Shown: positions 7,611 through 16,150 of the stretch, in pieces
How positions within the stretch are numbered: position 1 is the stretch's first letter
Layout: each line of letters opens with the position of its first letter
Assembly (NCBI RefSeq): GCF_018882155.1
Contig: NZ_JACVPA010000002.1
Location: forward strand, 1 to 64,000
Source of the DNA: Polynucleobacter nymphae
GTDB taxonomy: Bacteria > Pseudomonadota > Gammaproteobacteria > Burkholderiales > Burkholderiaceae
Direction of reading: 5' to 3'
DNA: 64,000 nt
Notes under the pieces: model-generated
What the model saw: only the letters and a program-made list of their open reading frames with translations
What the model was told of the DNA's origin: nothing
Databases searched by the model: none
Translations under genes and position numbers: made by a program

Positions 7611-8309
7611 ATGGTTTTGCGAATTAATTCCAAAGTCCTATGGCTTGAGATTCTATTTGCGCTAACGGTAACTATTGGTGTTGTACCAAAAGCTATTGCA
7701 CTTTCTGTTGCTAACAGTGACATCCTATGGCACATCACATCTCAATGCGTGGATCCGTCAATCGAAAATTATTGCAGTCAGTGCATGCTACCAAGGCGAG
7801 ATACTCATTGCGGTGGTATTAATGAGTGTAAAAAAACAAACGAAGTATGGGTGCTTAACAAGGAATATGTTGCAATACGAGATATCAAAATGTGTGGATG
7901 TCCTGTAGATTTTGTTCATGGGCTTGCTATGCCAAGAGATATTGTGACTGGTGTTGAAGATGCAAATCGTCAAGAGGGCATTTGGAAATTTTCTTGGGAT
8001 GTCGCAATTGAGCGAATGGAGCCTAGCTCAATTGCTTTAGTCGTCAATCCAAAATCACAAAGAACACAGAATCAATTGCACATTCATTTAGTTAGGTTAG
8101 ATAAAAATGCTCGGGGTAATTTCTCCCAATATTCTCCAGTACATGTGGATAGCCTAGAGCATGTTTGGGCAGTAGCAGAAAAAGATGCAAAACTTAAAGA
8201 GTTAAGTGAATATGGTGTATTGGTTGCACAGTCAGCTCCTGGCAAATATATACTTATTACTACACCCAACAGTCCAGAGGCGGCCTTTACTCAATGGGCC
8301 TGTAATTAG
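7611..8309 (+). CDS. cdh: CDP-diacylglycerol diphosphatase (Cdh-like)
   Basis: 232 residues with an N-terminal hydrophobic segment (about 8-30) that anchors or exports it. The segment QRTQNQLHIHLVRL matches the E. coli Cdh motif (RTQNHFHIH), a HIT-like histidine motif. The downstream EHVWAVAE and YGVLVAQS segments also fit. Cdh hydrolyses CDP-diacylglycerol to phosphatidate and CMP at the periplasmic face. An insertion with several cysteines (Cys-x2-Cys and CGCP, residues about 50-103) is unlike E. coli Cdh and could form disulfides. Its own Pho-box module precedes it. Under phosphate stress it could redirect CDP-diacylglycerol away from phospholipid synthesis (inference). Confidence 0.8.
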   Translation: MVLRINSKVLWLEILFALTVTIGVVPKAIALSVANSDILWHITSQCVDPSIENYCSQCMLPRRDTHCGGINECKKTNEVWVLNKEYVAIRDIKMCGCPVDFVHGLAMPRDIVTGVEDANRQEGIWKFSWDVAIERMEPSSIALVVNPKSQRTQNQLHIHLVRLDKNARGNFSQYSPVHVDSLEHVWAVAEKDAKLKELSEYGVLVAQSAPGKYILITTPNSPEAAFTQWACN

Positions 8310-8317
8310 AGGCTGCT

Positions 8318-8596
8318 ATGAACCTAAGGAAAGCAAATCCCTCCAAATCATTAAATATATTGAAAGAATTAATAGTTCAAGCTCGTCAAGAAAAAGGACT
8401 AACGCAAGAAGAATTAGCCAAAGCAGTTTGTCTTAGCAAATGGCAGATTAAAGAAATGGAAGAAAGCGATTCATTTCTTATTTTCTATACGATGCAAATT
8501 AAAGTTCATGCTGCAAAGAGGATTGGACGCTATTTAGGTCTTAAAGAAGCGGAATATCTTCAAGATGCTGATAAATCTAGTTTCAAGCTTTTATGA
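8318..8596 (+). CDS. Small XRE-type helix-turn-helix regulator
   Basis: 92 residues. Residues about 12-60 carry a helix-turn-helix of the Cro/C1 type: QARQEKGLTQEELAKAV, then CLSKWQIKEMEE as recognition helix and flank. The C-terminal third is a short helical tail without a sensor domain. It starts eight bases after the Cdh-like gene stops, so it is probably co-transcribed from the 7546 Pho box. It could tune the lipid island or the phosphonate operon that follows. Its target is unknown. Confidence 0.75.
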   Translation: MNLRKANPSKSLNILKELIVQARQEKGLTQEELAKAVCLSKWQIKEMEESDSFLIFYTMQIKVHAAKRIGRYLGLKEAEYLQDADKSSFKLL

Positions 8597-8778
8597 CGGT
8601 TTTGGGCTTAAATATGTATCCAAGATAATTTTCCTATTTAAATACAGAAACTTACAGATTTAAAAGGGCGCCTTACTACAAGGGAGAAATAGCTTTTATT
8701 TCAGGCTCTCTGAAGTTTTTGACCTTATTTTCTGCTTACTGACACGCATTCGTAATATTTGATTGCCATATTGGCAGC

Positions 8779-9333
8779 ATGCAAATATCTTCCTGCATTT
8801 TAGCTAACCTATACCAAGAAAAAGGCGACCTTCACTATGAAGGTGAAGGGGTCACTCAATTGACTCATGCTTGGCAATGCGGGCAACTTGCTAAGGCACA
8901 AGGCGCTAGCCCTCAATTGCAATTAGCAGCTTGGCTACATGATATCGGCCATCTTTTATCCCAAAAAGAAGGTACTCCAACGATTTATGGTCACGATGAT
9001 CGTCATGAGCATGTGGGCGGAAATTATCTCCTGAGTATTTTTTCTGAAGAAGTGAGCCAGCCTGTATTGATGCATGTTTTAGCTAAACGTTACCTTGTGA
9101 CTACTTATCCAGACTATCGTAACTCTTTGTCTGCCGATTCCATTAGAAGCCTAGAACTTCAGGGTGGCGAGATGTCTGAAAATGAGTGCTCTCAATTTAT
9201 GGCACTCCCTTATGCAAAAGATGCCGTGTTATTACGTACTTGGGATGATTGCGCTAAAAATCCTGACTTGAAAACACCTACAAAAGCAGAACTGATAGCC
9301 GAGTTGCTCAATTTGGCTAAGGAGTGCCAATGA
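8779..9333 (+). CDS. HD-domain phosphonate oxygenase, PhnZ-like
   Basis: 184 residues of the HD-domain family found in phosphonate operons (TIGR03276 type). The metal-binding HD signature is LHDIGHLL (His54-Asp55-x2-His58), with His30 and the GHDDRHEHVG segment (His72/76/78) as further ligands. Tyr20-x2-Glu23 in HYEGEGV corresponds to the Tyr-x2-Glu pair that marks PhnZ, a mixed-valence diiron oxygenase cleaving 1-hydroxy-2-aminoethylphosphonate. No PhnY hydroxylase is present here, so the substrate is uncertain. It heads the operon: its TGA overlaps the phnC ATG. No convincing Pho box was found in the 182-bp gap upstream. Confidence 0.75.
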   Translation: MQISSCILANLYQEKGDLHYEGEGVTQLTHAWQCGQLAKAQGASPQLQLAAWLHDIGHLLSQKEGTPTIYGHDDRHEHVGGNYLLSIFSEEVSQPVLMHVLAKRYLVTTYPDYRNSLSADSIRSLELQGGEMSENECSQFMALPYAKDAVLLRTWDDCAKNPDLKTPTKAELIAELLNLAKECQ

Positions 9334-10178
9334 GCAGCGTGTTAACAATAAAAGCGGCAAATAAGACATTCATTTCAAGTGGAAAAAAGAATCAGGCCTT
9401 GAGCAATGTCACCATAGATATTGTTGCTGGTGAGAGGGTGGCATTAATTGGCGCTTCAGGCTCTGGAAAATCTACTCTGATTAGAGCCATATCAGGCTTA
9501 GAGACCTTAGACAAAAGTAGCGGTGAATTATCAGTTAATGGTCGCGAAATTCAGTCCAATGGGCAGCTGTCCAATCAAGTACGCCAAATTAGAAATGAAA
9601 TTGGCATCATTTTTCAGCAATTTAACTTAGTAAATCAATTAGATGTCATTACCAATGTCTTAATTGGTATTTGTCCTCAAAAGAGTATTTTCGAGACTAT
9701 ATGTAGAAAATTTTCCTTGGAAGAAAAGGCTAGGGCATTGGATGCTCTAGATAAGGTCGGCCTAGCTGATATTGCCTATCAAAGATCTTCAACTCTATCC
9801 GGTGGACAGCAACAGCGAGTAGCGATTGCTAGGGCATTGATTAAAGGCGCAAAAATTTTATTGGCAGATGAGCCAGTAGCGTCATTAGACCCTGAGTCTG
9901 CCAGAAAGGTTATGGAAACGATTGTTAATTTATCTCAAAAATTAAATCTGACATTCATGACTAGCTTGCATCAGATCCCCGTTGCCAGGAAGTATTGCGA
10001 GAGAACGATTGCTTTAAATAAAGGTGTTGTAGTTTTTGATGGCCCCACCAAAGAATTAACTGCCGCCATATTGGCAGAGTTATACGGATCAAATTTGGAA
10101 GATTTGGTGATAGATGAGGATTTTTCTGCTCTTAAAGAGGCTGCTATTTCCGAGCCAAAACTCACATTAGTTCATTAG
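9330..10178 (+). CDS. phnC: Phosphonate ABC transporter ATP-binding protein
   Basis: Start ATG 9330 overlaps the previous stop and has AAGGAG five bases upstream. The longer GTG at 9324 lies within that site and is less likely. The ATPase shows Walker A (GASGSGKST), Q-loop (FQQFN), signature LSGGQQQR, Walker B (ILLADEP) and the switch histidine (SLHQIP). The spacing and the FQQFNLVNQLDV segment are characteristic of PhnC. It energises uptake of phosphonates with PhnD and PhnE encoded next to it. About 282 residues, normal for the family. Confidence 0.9.
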   Translation: MSSVLTIKAANKTFISSGKKNQALSNVTIDIVAGERVALIGASGSGKSTLIRAISGLETLDKSSGELSVNGREIQSNGQLSNQVRQIRNEIGIIFQQFNLVNQLDVITNVLIGICPQKSIFETICRKFSLEEKARALDALDKVGLADIAYQRSSTLSGGQQQRVAIARALIKGAKILLADEPVASLDPESARKVMETIVNLSQKLNLTFMTSLHQIPVARKYCERTIALNKGVVVFDGPTKELTAAILAELYGSNLEDLVIDEDFSALKEAAISEPKLTLVH

Positions 10179-10205
10179 GTATTCATTTTTTATTAGGAGA
10201 TTGAA

Positions 10206-11153
10206 ATGAAGTTAAGCAAAATACTCTTCGCAGGTTGTATGGCCTTATCGGTTTGCTTAGTACAGGCCAAAGAAATTAGTTTTGGGGTAATTTCAACAGA
10301 TTCTGCGTCTGCGCAGAGGGATCGTTGGGAGCCCTTCTTTAGAGACATGGAGAAGCAAACTGGTCTAACAGTCAAATCATTCTATGCACCAGACTATGCT
10401 GGAGTGATTGAGGCAATGCGCTTTAATAAGGTACAAGTAGCTTGGTTTGGAAATAAAGCTGCTATGGAAGCCGTTGATCGCGCTAGCGGTGAAGTGTTCG
10501 CGCAAGTTGTTTTTGCTGATGGCGCTGTAGGATATACATCCTATTTAATTACTCAAAAAGACTCACCCTACAATAACGTGGATGATGTGATCAAAAACGG
10601 AAAGAGTATTAATTTTGGTATTGGTGATCCGAACTCCACATCTGGTTTTCTTGTGCCAACCTACTACATCTTTGCTAAACGAAATATTGACGCTAGAGAT
10701 ACTTTTAAGACAGTTAGAAATGCAAGTCACGGCGCAAATCTTCAAGCAATTCTTGCTAAACAGCTTGATGTTGCGACAAATAACTCTGAAGAGATTGATC
10801 GCTTGACAGCAACGAAGCCTGAAGCTGCTCAGGAGATCAAGATCATTTGGAAAAGTCCATTAATTCCTAGCGATCCATTTGTATGGCGTACCGATTTAGA
10901 TAAAGATACAAAAGAGAAATTAAAAAAGTTTGTATACAACTATGCCAAATCAAATCCGGAAGAAAAGGCTGTACTCAAAAATATTTATAACTATGGTGGA
11001 TTTAGACCTTCTACGAATGCTCAATTAAATCCAATTCGCCAATTGGAGTTGTTTAAAGACTTGCGTAAAGTTGAGTCTGACACCACTATTAGCGATGCAG
11101 AGAAAGCTAAAAAAGTTGCAGAACTAAATGAGGCTTTAGCTAAGATCAAATGA
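10206..11153 (+). CDS. phnD: Phosphonate ABC transporter substrate-binding protein
   Basis: 315 residues. Residues 1-21 form a signal peptide ending near VQA. The mature part is a PhnD/SsuA-type periplasmic binding protein: FGVISTDSA, then [22 protein letters not shown], a typical PhnD ligand-cleft segment, and [11 protein letters not shown], whose Ser/Thr residues hold the phosphonate oxygens. TTAGGAG lies upstream of ATG 10206. Its stop overlaps phnE (ATGA). It captures 2-aminoethylphosphonate or related compounds in the periplasm. Confidence 0.92.
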   Translation: MKLSKILFAGCMALSVCLVQAKEISFGVISTDSASAQRDRWEPFFRDMEKQTGLTVKSFYAPDYAGVIEAMRFNKVQVAWFGNKAAMEAVDRASGEVFAQVVFADGAVGYTSYLITQKDSPYNNVDDVIKNGKSINFGIGDPNSTSGFLVPTYYIFAKRNIDARDTFKTVRNASHGANLQAILAKQLDVATNNSEEIDRLTATKPEAAQEIKIIWKSPLIPSDPFVWRTDLDKDTKEKLKKFVYNYAKSNPEEKAVLKNIYNYGGFRPSTNAQLNPIRQLELFKDLRKVESDTTISDAEKAKKVAELNEALAKIK

Positions 11154-11962
11154 GCGAGTCTGTTTCAGAGCTCTCATTAAATCGAGCTAAGGTACGCGCG
11201 TTTGAAGAGAGGCATGGCCTATCCTATTACCTAGGGTGGGCCTTGTTCTTTTTAGTGCTGACTTGGGCTTGGCAGGGCGCAGAAATGCGCCCCCTGGATC
11301 TGATTAAAGATTCAGGAAATATGAGTAAATATGCTGCTGATTTTTTCCCGCCCAATTTTAAAGATTGGAAACTGTATGTAAGCGAGATGCTGATAACAGT
11401 TCAAATCGCAATTTGGGGAACGTTATTAGCAATTGTGGCTGCCATACCTCTGGGCTTATTAAGCGCATCTAATGTGGTTAGCCCATGGGTATATCAACCC
11501 GTTCGCCGCCTCATGGATGCATTGCGTGCTATCAATGAGATGGTATTTGCAATGTTGTTTATTGTGGCTGTCGGTTTAGGACCTTTTGCGGGGGTGCTTG
11601 CACTATTTGTCCATACGACTGGAACATTAGCTAAATTATTTTCAGAAGCTGTAGAAGCGGTAGATCCTAGGCCTATCGAAGGTATTAGGGCAACTGGTGC
11701 CCATCCGATGGCTGAAATTGTGTATGGAATTTTGCCTCAAGTGATGCCCTTATGGGTCTCTTATTCCTTATATCGCTTTGAGTCAAATGTCCGCTCGGCG
11801 TCCGTTGTTGGTATGGTAGGTGCGGGTGGTATTGGAGTCATTTTGTATGAAGTCATTCGCGGCTTCCAATACTCTCAAACTTGTGCAGTGCTCATCATTT
11901 TGATTGCAACTGTAACCATCATCGATTTGATTTCTTCCTACCTAAGGAAGCTTGCAAGTTAA
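11150..11962 (+). CDS. phnE: Phosphonate ABC transporter permease
   Basis: 270 residues with about five to six membrane segments. The BPD_transp_1 EAA loop is seen as [19 protein letters not shown], where the conserved glycine contacts the ATPase. [27 protein letters not shown] sequence before the first core helices is typical of PhnE. It is the single permease partner of PhnC and PhnD and probably acts as a homodimer. Translation is coupled to phnD by ATGA. There is no sign of duplication into PhnE1/PhnE2. Confidence 0.92.
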   Translation: MSESVSELSLNRAKVRAFEERHGLSYYLGWALFFLVLTWAWQGAEMRPLDLIKDSGNMSKYAADFFPPNFKDWKLYVSEMLITVQIAIWGTLLAIVAAIPLGLLSASNVVSPWVYQPVRRLMDALRAINEMVFAMLFIVAVGLGPFAGVLALFVHTTGTLAKLFSEAVEAVDPRPIEGIRATGAHPMAEIVYGILPQVMPLWVSYSLYRFESNVRSASVVGMVGAGGIGVILYEVIRGFQYSQTCAVLIILIATVTIIDLISSYLRKLAS

Positions 11963-11965
11963 ATA

Positions 11966-13039
11966 ATGTCTAAGCCTAGTATTTATTTCGGTGCCGGATC
12001 AATTCTAGAACTGGGTAATTTATATCCAGACCGTGGATTTCATATTCTACGAATTCCAGAAATTTCTAGCGAAGAGTTAAAAAAAATACGATCTTCTTTG
12101 CAAGGTAGAATCTTTTCTGAAACTATCTACGAAAAGGGGATGCCAGATATTGCAAACATTCAAGCACTTCAGGATGATTTTTGGAGTTGGGCTGATTTAG
12201 AAAAATCTGCATTACTAGGAATTGGTGGTGGCAGCGTCATGGATGCAGCCAAAGTGTTGCGCTATAAACCTGATGGAGTGGCTTGGTTGAGTAAACATTT
12301 AGACGTATCAATAGAAGATGAATCCTTGCCTAAAATACCTTTATTGTTAGCTTCAACAACCGCTGGAACGGGCAGCGAGGTCACACCAACTGCAACCATC
12401 TGGGACTTTACAAAACAGCGTAAGCATTCATTTTTTGGCCCCGAAGTTTTTGCAAATGTAGCGATTGTCGATCCTTGTCTATCTCTTTGTGCTCCTTGGG
12501 TCATTTCGCGTGATTCTGGAATCGATGCTCTTTCACACGCATTAGAGGCGATTTGGAATAGGAATAGAACCGAAGAAACAACCAATCTTGCCATTTTTGC
12601 AGCAAAAAAAATCTGCCATTATTTGCCACTCATTAGAGATGATTTAAGCAATCTAGAATTACGTGAACAGCTTTCAGAAGCTGCCTTATCTGCTGGTTTA
12701 GCAATGGCTAAAACACAAACAGCACTGGTCCATGCTCTGTCTTATTCTGAAACGGCCCGAAGTCAACAAAGTCATGGGCAATCTTGCGCTTACTGGTTGC
12801 CTTATGTTTGGCAATTGTTAATTGACAGTGATTGTGATCCTTCTATATTAATGAGCTTAGATCGCGCTATAGGCCAGTATTTTTCAGCCCCGATAGAGAT
12901 GTACCAATGGTTGCTTGCTTTAGGATTTTCAGTACATCCACCACTTGAGTGTGATAAAACGGTGGAAGAGCAGGTTGGTAGAGTTAGGCTTTCTGCTCGA
13001 GGAAAAAACTTTGCAGGATTTAGGATCCATGGCGAATAA
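11966..13039 (+). CDS. Phosphonate-associated iron-containing alcohol dehydrogenase
   Basis: 357 residues of the Fe-ADH superfamily, most like the subgroup linked to phosphonate operons (TIGR03405 type). NAD-binding GGGSVMDAAK and STTAGTGSEVT are clear. Metal ligands are expected in DSGIDALSHALE (Asp and His) and in the later HALSYSE and QSHGQS histidines. Such enzymes may reduce phosphonoacetaldehyde or oxidise hydroxyethylphosphonate, or remove the acetaldehyde released by PhnX; the role is not settled by sequence. It begins four bases after phnE, and its end overlaps the next gene by 11 bases. Confidence 0.8.
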   Translation: MSKPSIYFGAGSILELGNLYPDRGFHILRIPEISSEELKKIRSSLQGRIFSETIYEKGMPDIANIQALQDDFWSWADLEKSALLGIGGGSVMDAAKVLRYKPDGVAWLSKHLDVSIEDESLPKIPLLLASTTAGTGSEVTPTATIWDFTKQRKHSFFGPEVFANVAIVDPCLSLCAPWVISRDSGIDALSHALEAIWNRNRTEETTNLAIFAAKKICHYLPLIRDDLSNLELREQLSEAALSAGLAMAKTQTALVHALSYSETARSQQSHGQSCAYWLPYVWQLLIDSDCDPSILMSLDRAIGQYFSAPIEMYQWLLALGFSVHPPLECDKTVEEQVGRVRLSARGKNFAGFRIHGE

Positions 13040-14177
13040 AAATTATGACCTACTCATAGTAGGCTCTGGCATCGTTGGTCTAGCTCACGCTTATGAGGCA
13101 ACAAAAAGAGGTTTATCAGTAGCCATTGTTGAGCAAAACACGCGCTGTACTGGCGCCTCTATTCGTAATTTTGGTTTTATCACCGTATCGGGACAAGGTG
13201 CTCAAGACACCTGGCGAAGGGCAGTTTATTCAGCGCAAGTCTGGAGAGAATTAGCTTGCTTAGCGGAGATTAAAATATTACATCAGGGTACTTGGATTTT
13301 ATGTGAGCGCCCAGAGGCAGTTGAGGTTGTAAAAGCCTTTCTTCAAACCCCTATGGGTATTGATTGCCAATACTTCCCTCAGGTAAGTTATCCAAACTTA
13401 GAGACTCTAGGCTTTAAAAACATTTATAGCCTGAATTTAAAAAATTCTCTAGGGCTTCTTTACAGCCCCCATGAATTTAGGGTCGAATCTAGAGAGGCCA
13501 TCCCTCAGTTGGCAAATTATTTGCAAAACACAATGGGCGTAGATTTTTATTGGGAGACCGAGGTCTTATCGATTAATGGATCATCTGTTCAAACCTCAAA
13601 TAATCGATTCGATGCCCAAAGAATTGTGATCTGTCCCGGCGCTGATTTAACGGGGATAGCTAAACCTTACATTGAGAAATATGATTTGAAGCTTTGCACG
13701 CTCCAAATGCTAAGAATCAAAGTGCAGGAAGGCTTCATTCTGCCTGGAAGTGTGATGACCGATAACAGCTTAGCTAGATATTTAGGATGGTCAGAGTTAC
13801 CTGAAGCCAAGGCTCTCAAAGAGCGCATTGCATTAGAGATGCCTGAATATGTCAAAGAGGGCATTCATTTGATCGTTGTGCAAAGTGCTGATGGTAGCTT
13901 GGTAGTTGGAGATTCCCATCGTTATGGGTCTTCTGAACATATATTTGCAAGCGAAAGTATTGAACAACTGATTATTGAATTGATGTATCGAGTTTTAAGC
14001 ATCACTGAGCACACAGTGATTGAGCGTTGGACAGGGGTATATCCGTCCTCCAACACACACGATGCATTAATTGAAAAAGTATCTTCAGCAATGAGGGTTG
14101 CCATAGTAAGTAGTGGAACAGGGGCAAGCACAGCTTTTGGGCTTGCAAAAGATAATTTTGATGAATGGTTAGGGTAA
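13029..14177 (+). CDS. FAD-dependent oxidoreductase of phosphonate operons (PbfD/TIGR03364-like)
   Basis: ATG 13029 is preferred over a frame extending back to 12945, because the Rossmann motif IVGSGIVGLAHA follows directly (residues 9-20) and AGGAT lies just upstream. About 382 residues of the DAO/glycine-oxidase type: dinucleotide motif, then SIRNFGFI, and a C-terminal FAD segment around SSGTGASTAFG. Family members in phosphonate clusters have been reported to oxidise N-methylated or related aminoethylphosphonates to phosphonoacetaldehyde, the substrate of PhnX encoded next. That would replace the missing PhnW transaminase. The exact substrate is inferred. Confidence 0.8.
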   Translation: MANKNYDLLIVGSGIVGLAHAYEATKRGLSVAIVEQNTRCTGASIRNFGFITVSGQGAQDTWRRAVYSAQVWRELACLAEIKILHQGTWILCERPEAVEVVKAFLQTPMGIDCQYFPQVSYPNLETLGFKNIYSLNLKNSLGLLYSPHEFRVESREAIPQLANYLQNTMGVDFYWETEVLSINGSSVQTSNNRFDAQRIVICPGADLTGIAKPYIEKYDLKLCTLQMLRIKVQEGFILPGSVMTDNSLARYLGWSELPEAKALKERIALEMPEYVKEGIHLIVVQSADGSLVVGDSHRYGSSEHIFASESIEQLIIELMYRVLSITEHTVIERWTGVYPSSNTHDALIEKVSSAMRVAIVSSGTGASTAFGLAKDNFDEWLG

Positions 14178-14179
14178 TA

Positions 14180-15001
14180 ATGAAAACTTCAGTGAAAGCA
14201 GTTATTTTTGATTGGGCCGGAACGACGGTCGATTATGGCAGCAGAGCTCCTATGGGTGCTTTCGTCAAATTATTCGAGTCTGAAGGCATTGAGATGACTA
14301 TTGCTCAAGCCCGCATTCCAATGGGAATAAGCAAATGGGAGCATATCAATTTCTTATTAAATCTTCCTGAAATTCAAAGTCAATGGCTTGAGATTCATGA
14401 AATATCTCATACTGATGCTGATGTTGATCGACTGTTAGATGTTTTTGTACCGATGAATAAGGTAAGCATCCTAGAGTGTGGTCAATTAATTCCAGGAGTA
14501 GCTACGCTAGCCAAAGCATTGCGTGAGCGTGATATTAAAATTGGCTCAACAACTGGATATACCAGAGAGCTCTTAGATTTGTTACTGCCAATAGCTAAAG
14601 AACAAGGGTATGAAGTTGATGTCTTCTCTTATTCAGGAGATACTCCGTTGGGTCGACCCTCCGCTCAAATGATGATTAAATGCGCCAGACAACTAGGTTT
14701 GGATAACCCGCTTTCATTCATTAAGGTAGATGATACGCAGCCAGGTATTGAAGAGGGTAAGTCATTTGGCTGCTGGACTGTTGGCGTCGCAGTTAGTGGA
14801 AATACGCTTGGCCTCTCTCTTGAGGAGTTAGATGCATTGCCAGTCGGTGAAGCTGAGCGCCTGAAAAATTTAGCGAGAGCAAATATGCAAGAAATGCAGC
14901 CTGATTTCGTGATTGATTCCGTTGCAGATTTATTACCCGTCATTGATGAAATTAATAAACGCCTAGATTTAGGTGAAAAGCCTAACTCTTACAGCAACTA
15001 G
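14180..15001 (+). CDS. phnX: Phosphonoacetaldehyde hydrolase (phosphonatase)
   Basis: HAD-superfamily enzyme that cleaves phosphonoacetaldehyde to acetaldehyde and phosphate. ATG 14180 gives the short leader usual for PhnX (MKTSVKAVIFDWAGTTVDYG) and has AGGG upstream; an in-frame ATG at 14165 is possible. Visible motifs are the nucleophile Asp in FDWAGTT, the Schiff-base lysine in PMGISKWEHI, the HAD motif 2 Thr in GSTTGYTRE, and acidic residues in KVDDTQPGIEEG. About 273 residues, normal length. It is the last gene of the operon, two bases after the FAD enzyme, and is followed by a strong hairpin terminator. Confidence 0.93.
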   Translation: MKTSVKAVIFDWAGTTVDYGSRAPMGAFVKLFESEGIEMTIAQARIPMGISKWEHINFLLNLPEIQSQWLEIHEISHTDADVDRLLDVFVPMNKVSILECGQLIPGVATLAKALRERDIKIGSTTGYTRELLDLLLPIAKEQGYEVDVFSYSGDTPLGRPSAQMMIKCARQLGLDNPLSFIKVDDTQPGIEEGKSFGCWTVGVAVSGNTLGLSLEELDALPVGEAERLKNLARANMQEMQPDFVIDSVADLLPVIDEINKRLDLGEKPNSYSN

Positions 15002-15014
15002 ATCGATAGAAAAG

Positions 15015-15049
15015 ATAATCCTCTGAATTTTGATTCAGAGGATTATTTT
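15015..15049 (+). terminator. Rho-independent terminator after phnX
   Basis: A perfect 14-bp inverted repeat (ATAATCCTCTGAAT and its complement, 15015-15028 and 15033-15046) has a four-base loop and is followed by a short T-run. It lies 14 bases after the phnX stop and ends the phosphonate operon. Confidence 0.85.
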
Positions 15050-15148
15050 GTAGATAGTTAGGTAAGTGATGTTTGCTTTCTAATTTGTCGGCAGAGACAG
15101 CGTCCACTAAAGTCTAGATTCGATCCTTAGTTATTATCAGCAAATTAA

Positions 15149-15167
15149 GCGTTACTTAAAGTAACGC
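15149..15167. other. Perfect hairpin GCGTTACTT/AAGTAACGC in the gene-free stretch 15050-15472
   Basis: Two 9-base arms are separated by a single A. No T-run follows, so it is not a clear terminator. The remaining gene-free sequence holds the tRNA-like repeat at 15296-15408; I see no convincing gene in it. Confidence 0.4.
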
Positions 15168-15295
15168 CTACCTACTTTACATAAGAGCACTTTGGAGCAA
15201 CGAAGTGTTGGATGGTTGCTCCAAAAATCCTGTGGTTTCAAAAACCAAAGAGTGAGAAAGTGTTTGTTGTGATCTTGTTAATCTAGTCACATAAA

Positions 15296-15408
15296 AGCCC
15301 ACACACCGATATTTAAGAGACGTAACCTCTTGAAATGCTAGAGGTTTTCTTTGGATATCTGCTCTCATAATCCTTTGGTCCCAGGTTCAAGTCCTGGTGG
15401 GCCCACCA
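15296..15408 (+). repeat. tRNA-Met-like 3' half with conserved 5' extension, copy A
   Basis: The last 45 bases (15364-15408) match the 3' half of an elongator tRNA-Met: anticodon loop CTCATAA with CAT at 15366-15368, variable region, intact T-arm (CCAGG-TTCAAGT-CCTGG), acceptor strand TGGGCCC and encoded ACCA. The 5' half of a tRNA is absent. Instead there are about 68 bases shared with copy B at 21996-22106, including a stem ACCTCT/AGAGGT around TTGAAAT. Such 3' tRNA pieces are typical att remnants of integrated elements, but no integrase is nearby. Confidence 0.65.
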
Positions 15409-15472
15409 GAAAAGCAAACCCTCATCAGAAATGGTGGGGGTTTTGTCTTTAGAGCTATACCGTAGGTAAGGT

Positions 15473-15820
15473 TTATATTTCTTTCAAGCGAGAACTTTTA
15501 CGAGATTTTTCATAAAAGTGATTAGGTTTTGATTTGACCCAATGAATAAATCGTTGCATCTCAGGGTGCTCCTGAAGTGCTGCAGCAGTATTAAATTGCA
15601 CAGCTAATTCAGCTTCGGTAAAGAGGGCATGTATTTGGCGATGACAAATACGGTGCAGATACTCGGAAGTTTTTCCGCCCTTGGATTTAGGTACTAAGTG
15701 ATGAGCATCTTTTTGGGAGTCAGGGATAGGGCGGTTACAAATAGGGCAGACCATATCTACCACTTTTAGGCGCGGCGTTGGCGCAAGCGAAATCAGTTTC
15801 TGGCGAATTTTCCCAATCAT
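15473..15820 (-). CDS. HNH endonuclease family protein
   Basis: 115 residues. A zinc-binding HNH core is seen: Cys-x2-Cys in VCPICNRPI (about residues 25-33), then DAHHLVPKSKGGKT (catalytic histidines) and YLHRICHRQIHALF. The C-terminal 35 residues are basic. The family includes homing-type nucleases and Mrr/McrA-like enzymes, but stand-alone small HNH proteins of this kind are common in Burkholderiales and mostly uncharacterised. The start is uncertain; an internal Met just before the first Cys pair would give a product of about 92 residues. It lies just inside the tRNA-like repeat copy A. Confidence 0.8.
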   Translation of the reverse strand: MIGKIRQKLISLAPTPRLKVVDMVCPICNRPIPDSQKDAHHLVPKSKGGKTSEYLHRICHRQIHALFTEAELAVQFNTAAALQEHPEMQRFIHWVKSKPNHFYEKSRKSSRLKEI

Positions 15821-15880
15821 ATGATTTTTGTAATATTCATGTGTCGTACAAGTTTATTAAATAAGTCATAAACTTGCATA

Positions 15881-16150
15881 GTGCCAAAATTTTCATCAAA
15901 AATACTTTCTGCATCCGATATATCCCGCCTGATTGAGATGGCTTGGGAAGACCGCACTCCATTTGATGCAATCGAAAAATCCTTTGGCTTATCCGAGTCC
16001 CAAGTAATTCAATTAATGCGCTATGAGCTTAAACGAGGTTCCTTTGAGTTGTGGCGCAAGCGGGTGACTGGCAGGGCAACAAAGCATTTCGCTCTTCGAA
16101 GTAAGCTGGTTGATCGCGCCTATTGCCCAACGCAATACAAAAATAAATGA
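15881..16150 (+). CDS. TIGR03643/DUF2805 family protein
   Basis: 89 residues, GTG start. The helical DNA-binding-like pattern (LIEMAWEDRTPFDAIEKSFG, then SESQVIQLMRYELKRGSFELWRKRV) is typical of TIGR03643, a small protein that usually sits beside cryptochrome/photolyase-related genes. It overlaps the photolyase gene by four bases (ATGA), so the two are co-translated. The N-terminal half resembles a sigma-like helix-turn-helix, but the function is unknown. Confidence 0.85.
   Translation: MPKFSSKILSASDISRLIEMAWEDRTPFDAIEKSFGLSESQVIQLMRYELKRGSFELWRKRVTGRATKHFALRSKLVDRAYCPTQYKNK

Noticed and set aside
8597..8778. Possible Pho box before the phosphonate operon
   Set aside because: Only one TGACA half site (in CTGACACG) is present and no second half 11 bases away, so I do not claim a box here.
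15177..15368. Minus-strand frame of 63 codons through the tRNA-like repeat copy A
   Set aside because: It is explained by the repeat; the similar frame at copy B (21913-22104) overlaps another gene and shows no protein-level conservation beyond the shared DNA.
15364..15408. Intact tRNA-Met gene
   Set aside because: The 5' acceptor strand, D-arm and 5' anticodon stem are missing; only the 3' half is present.
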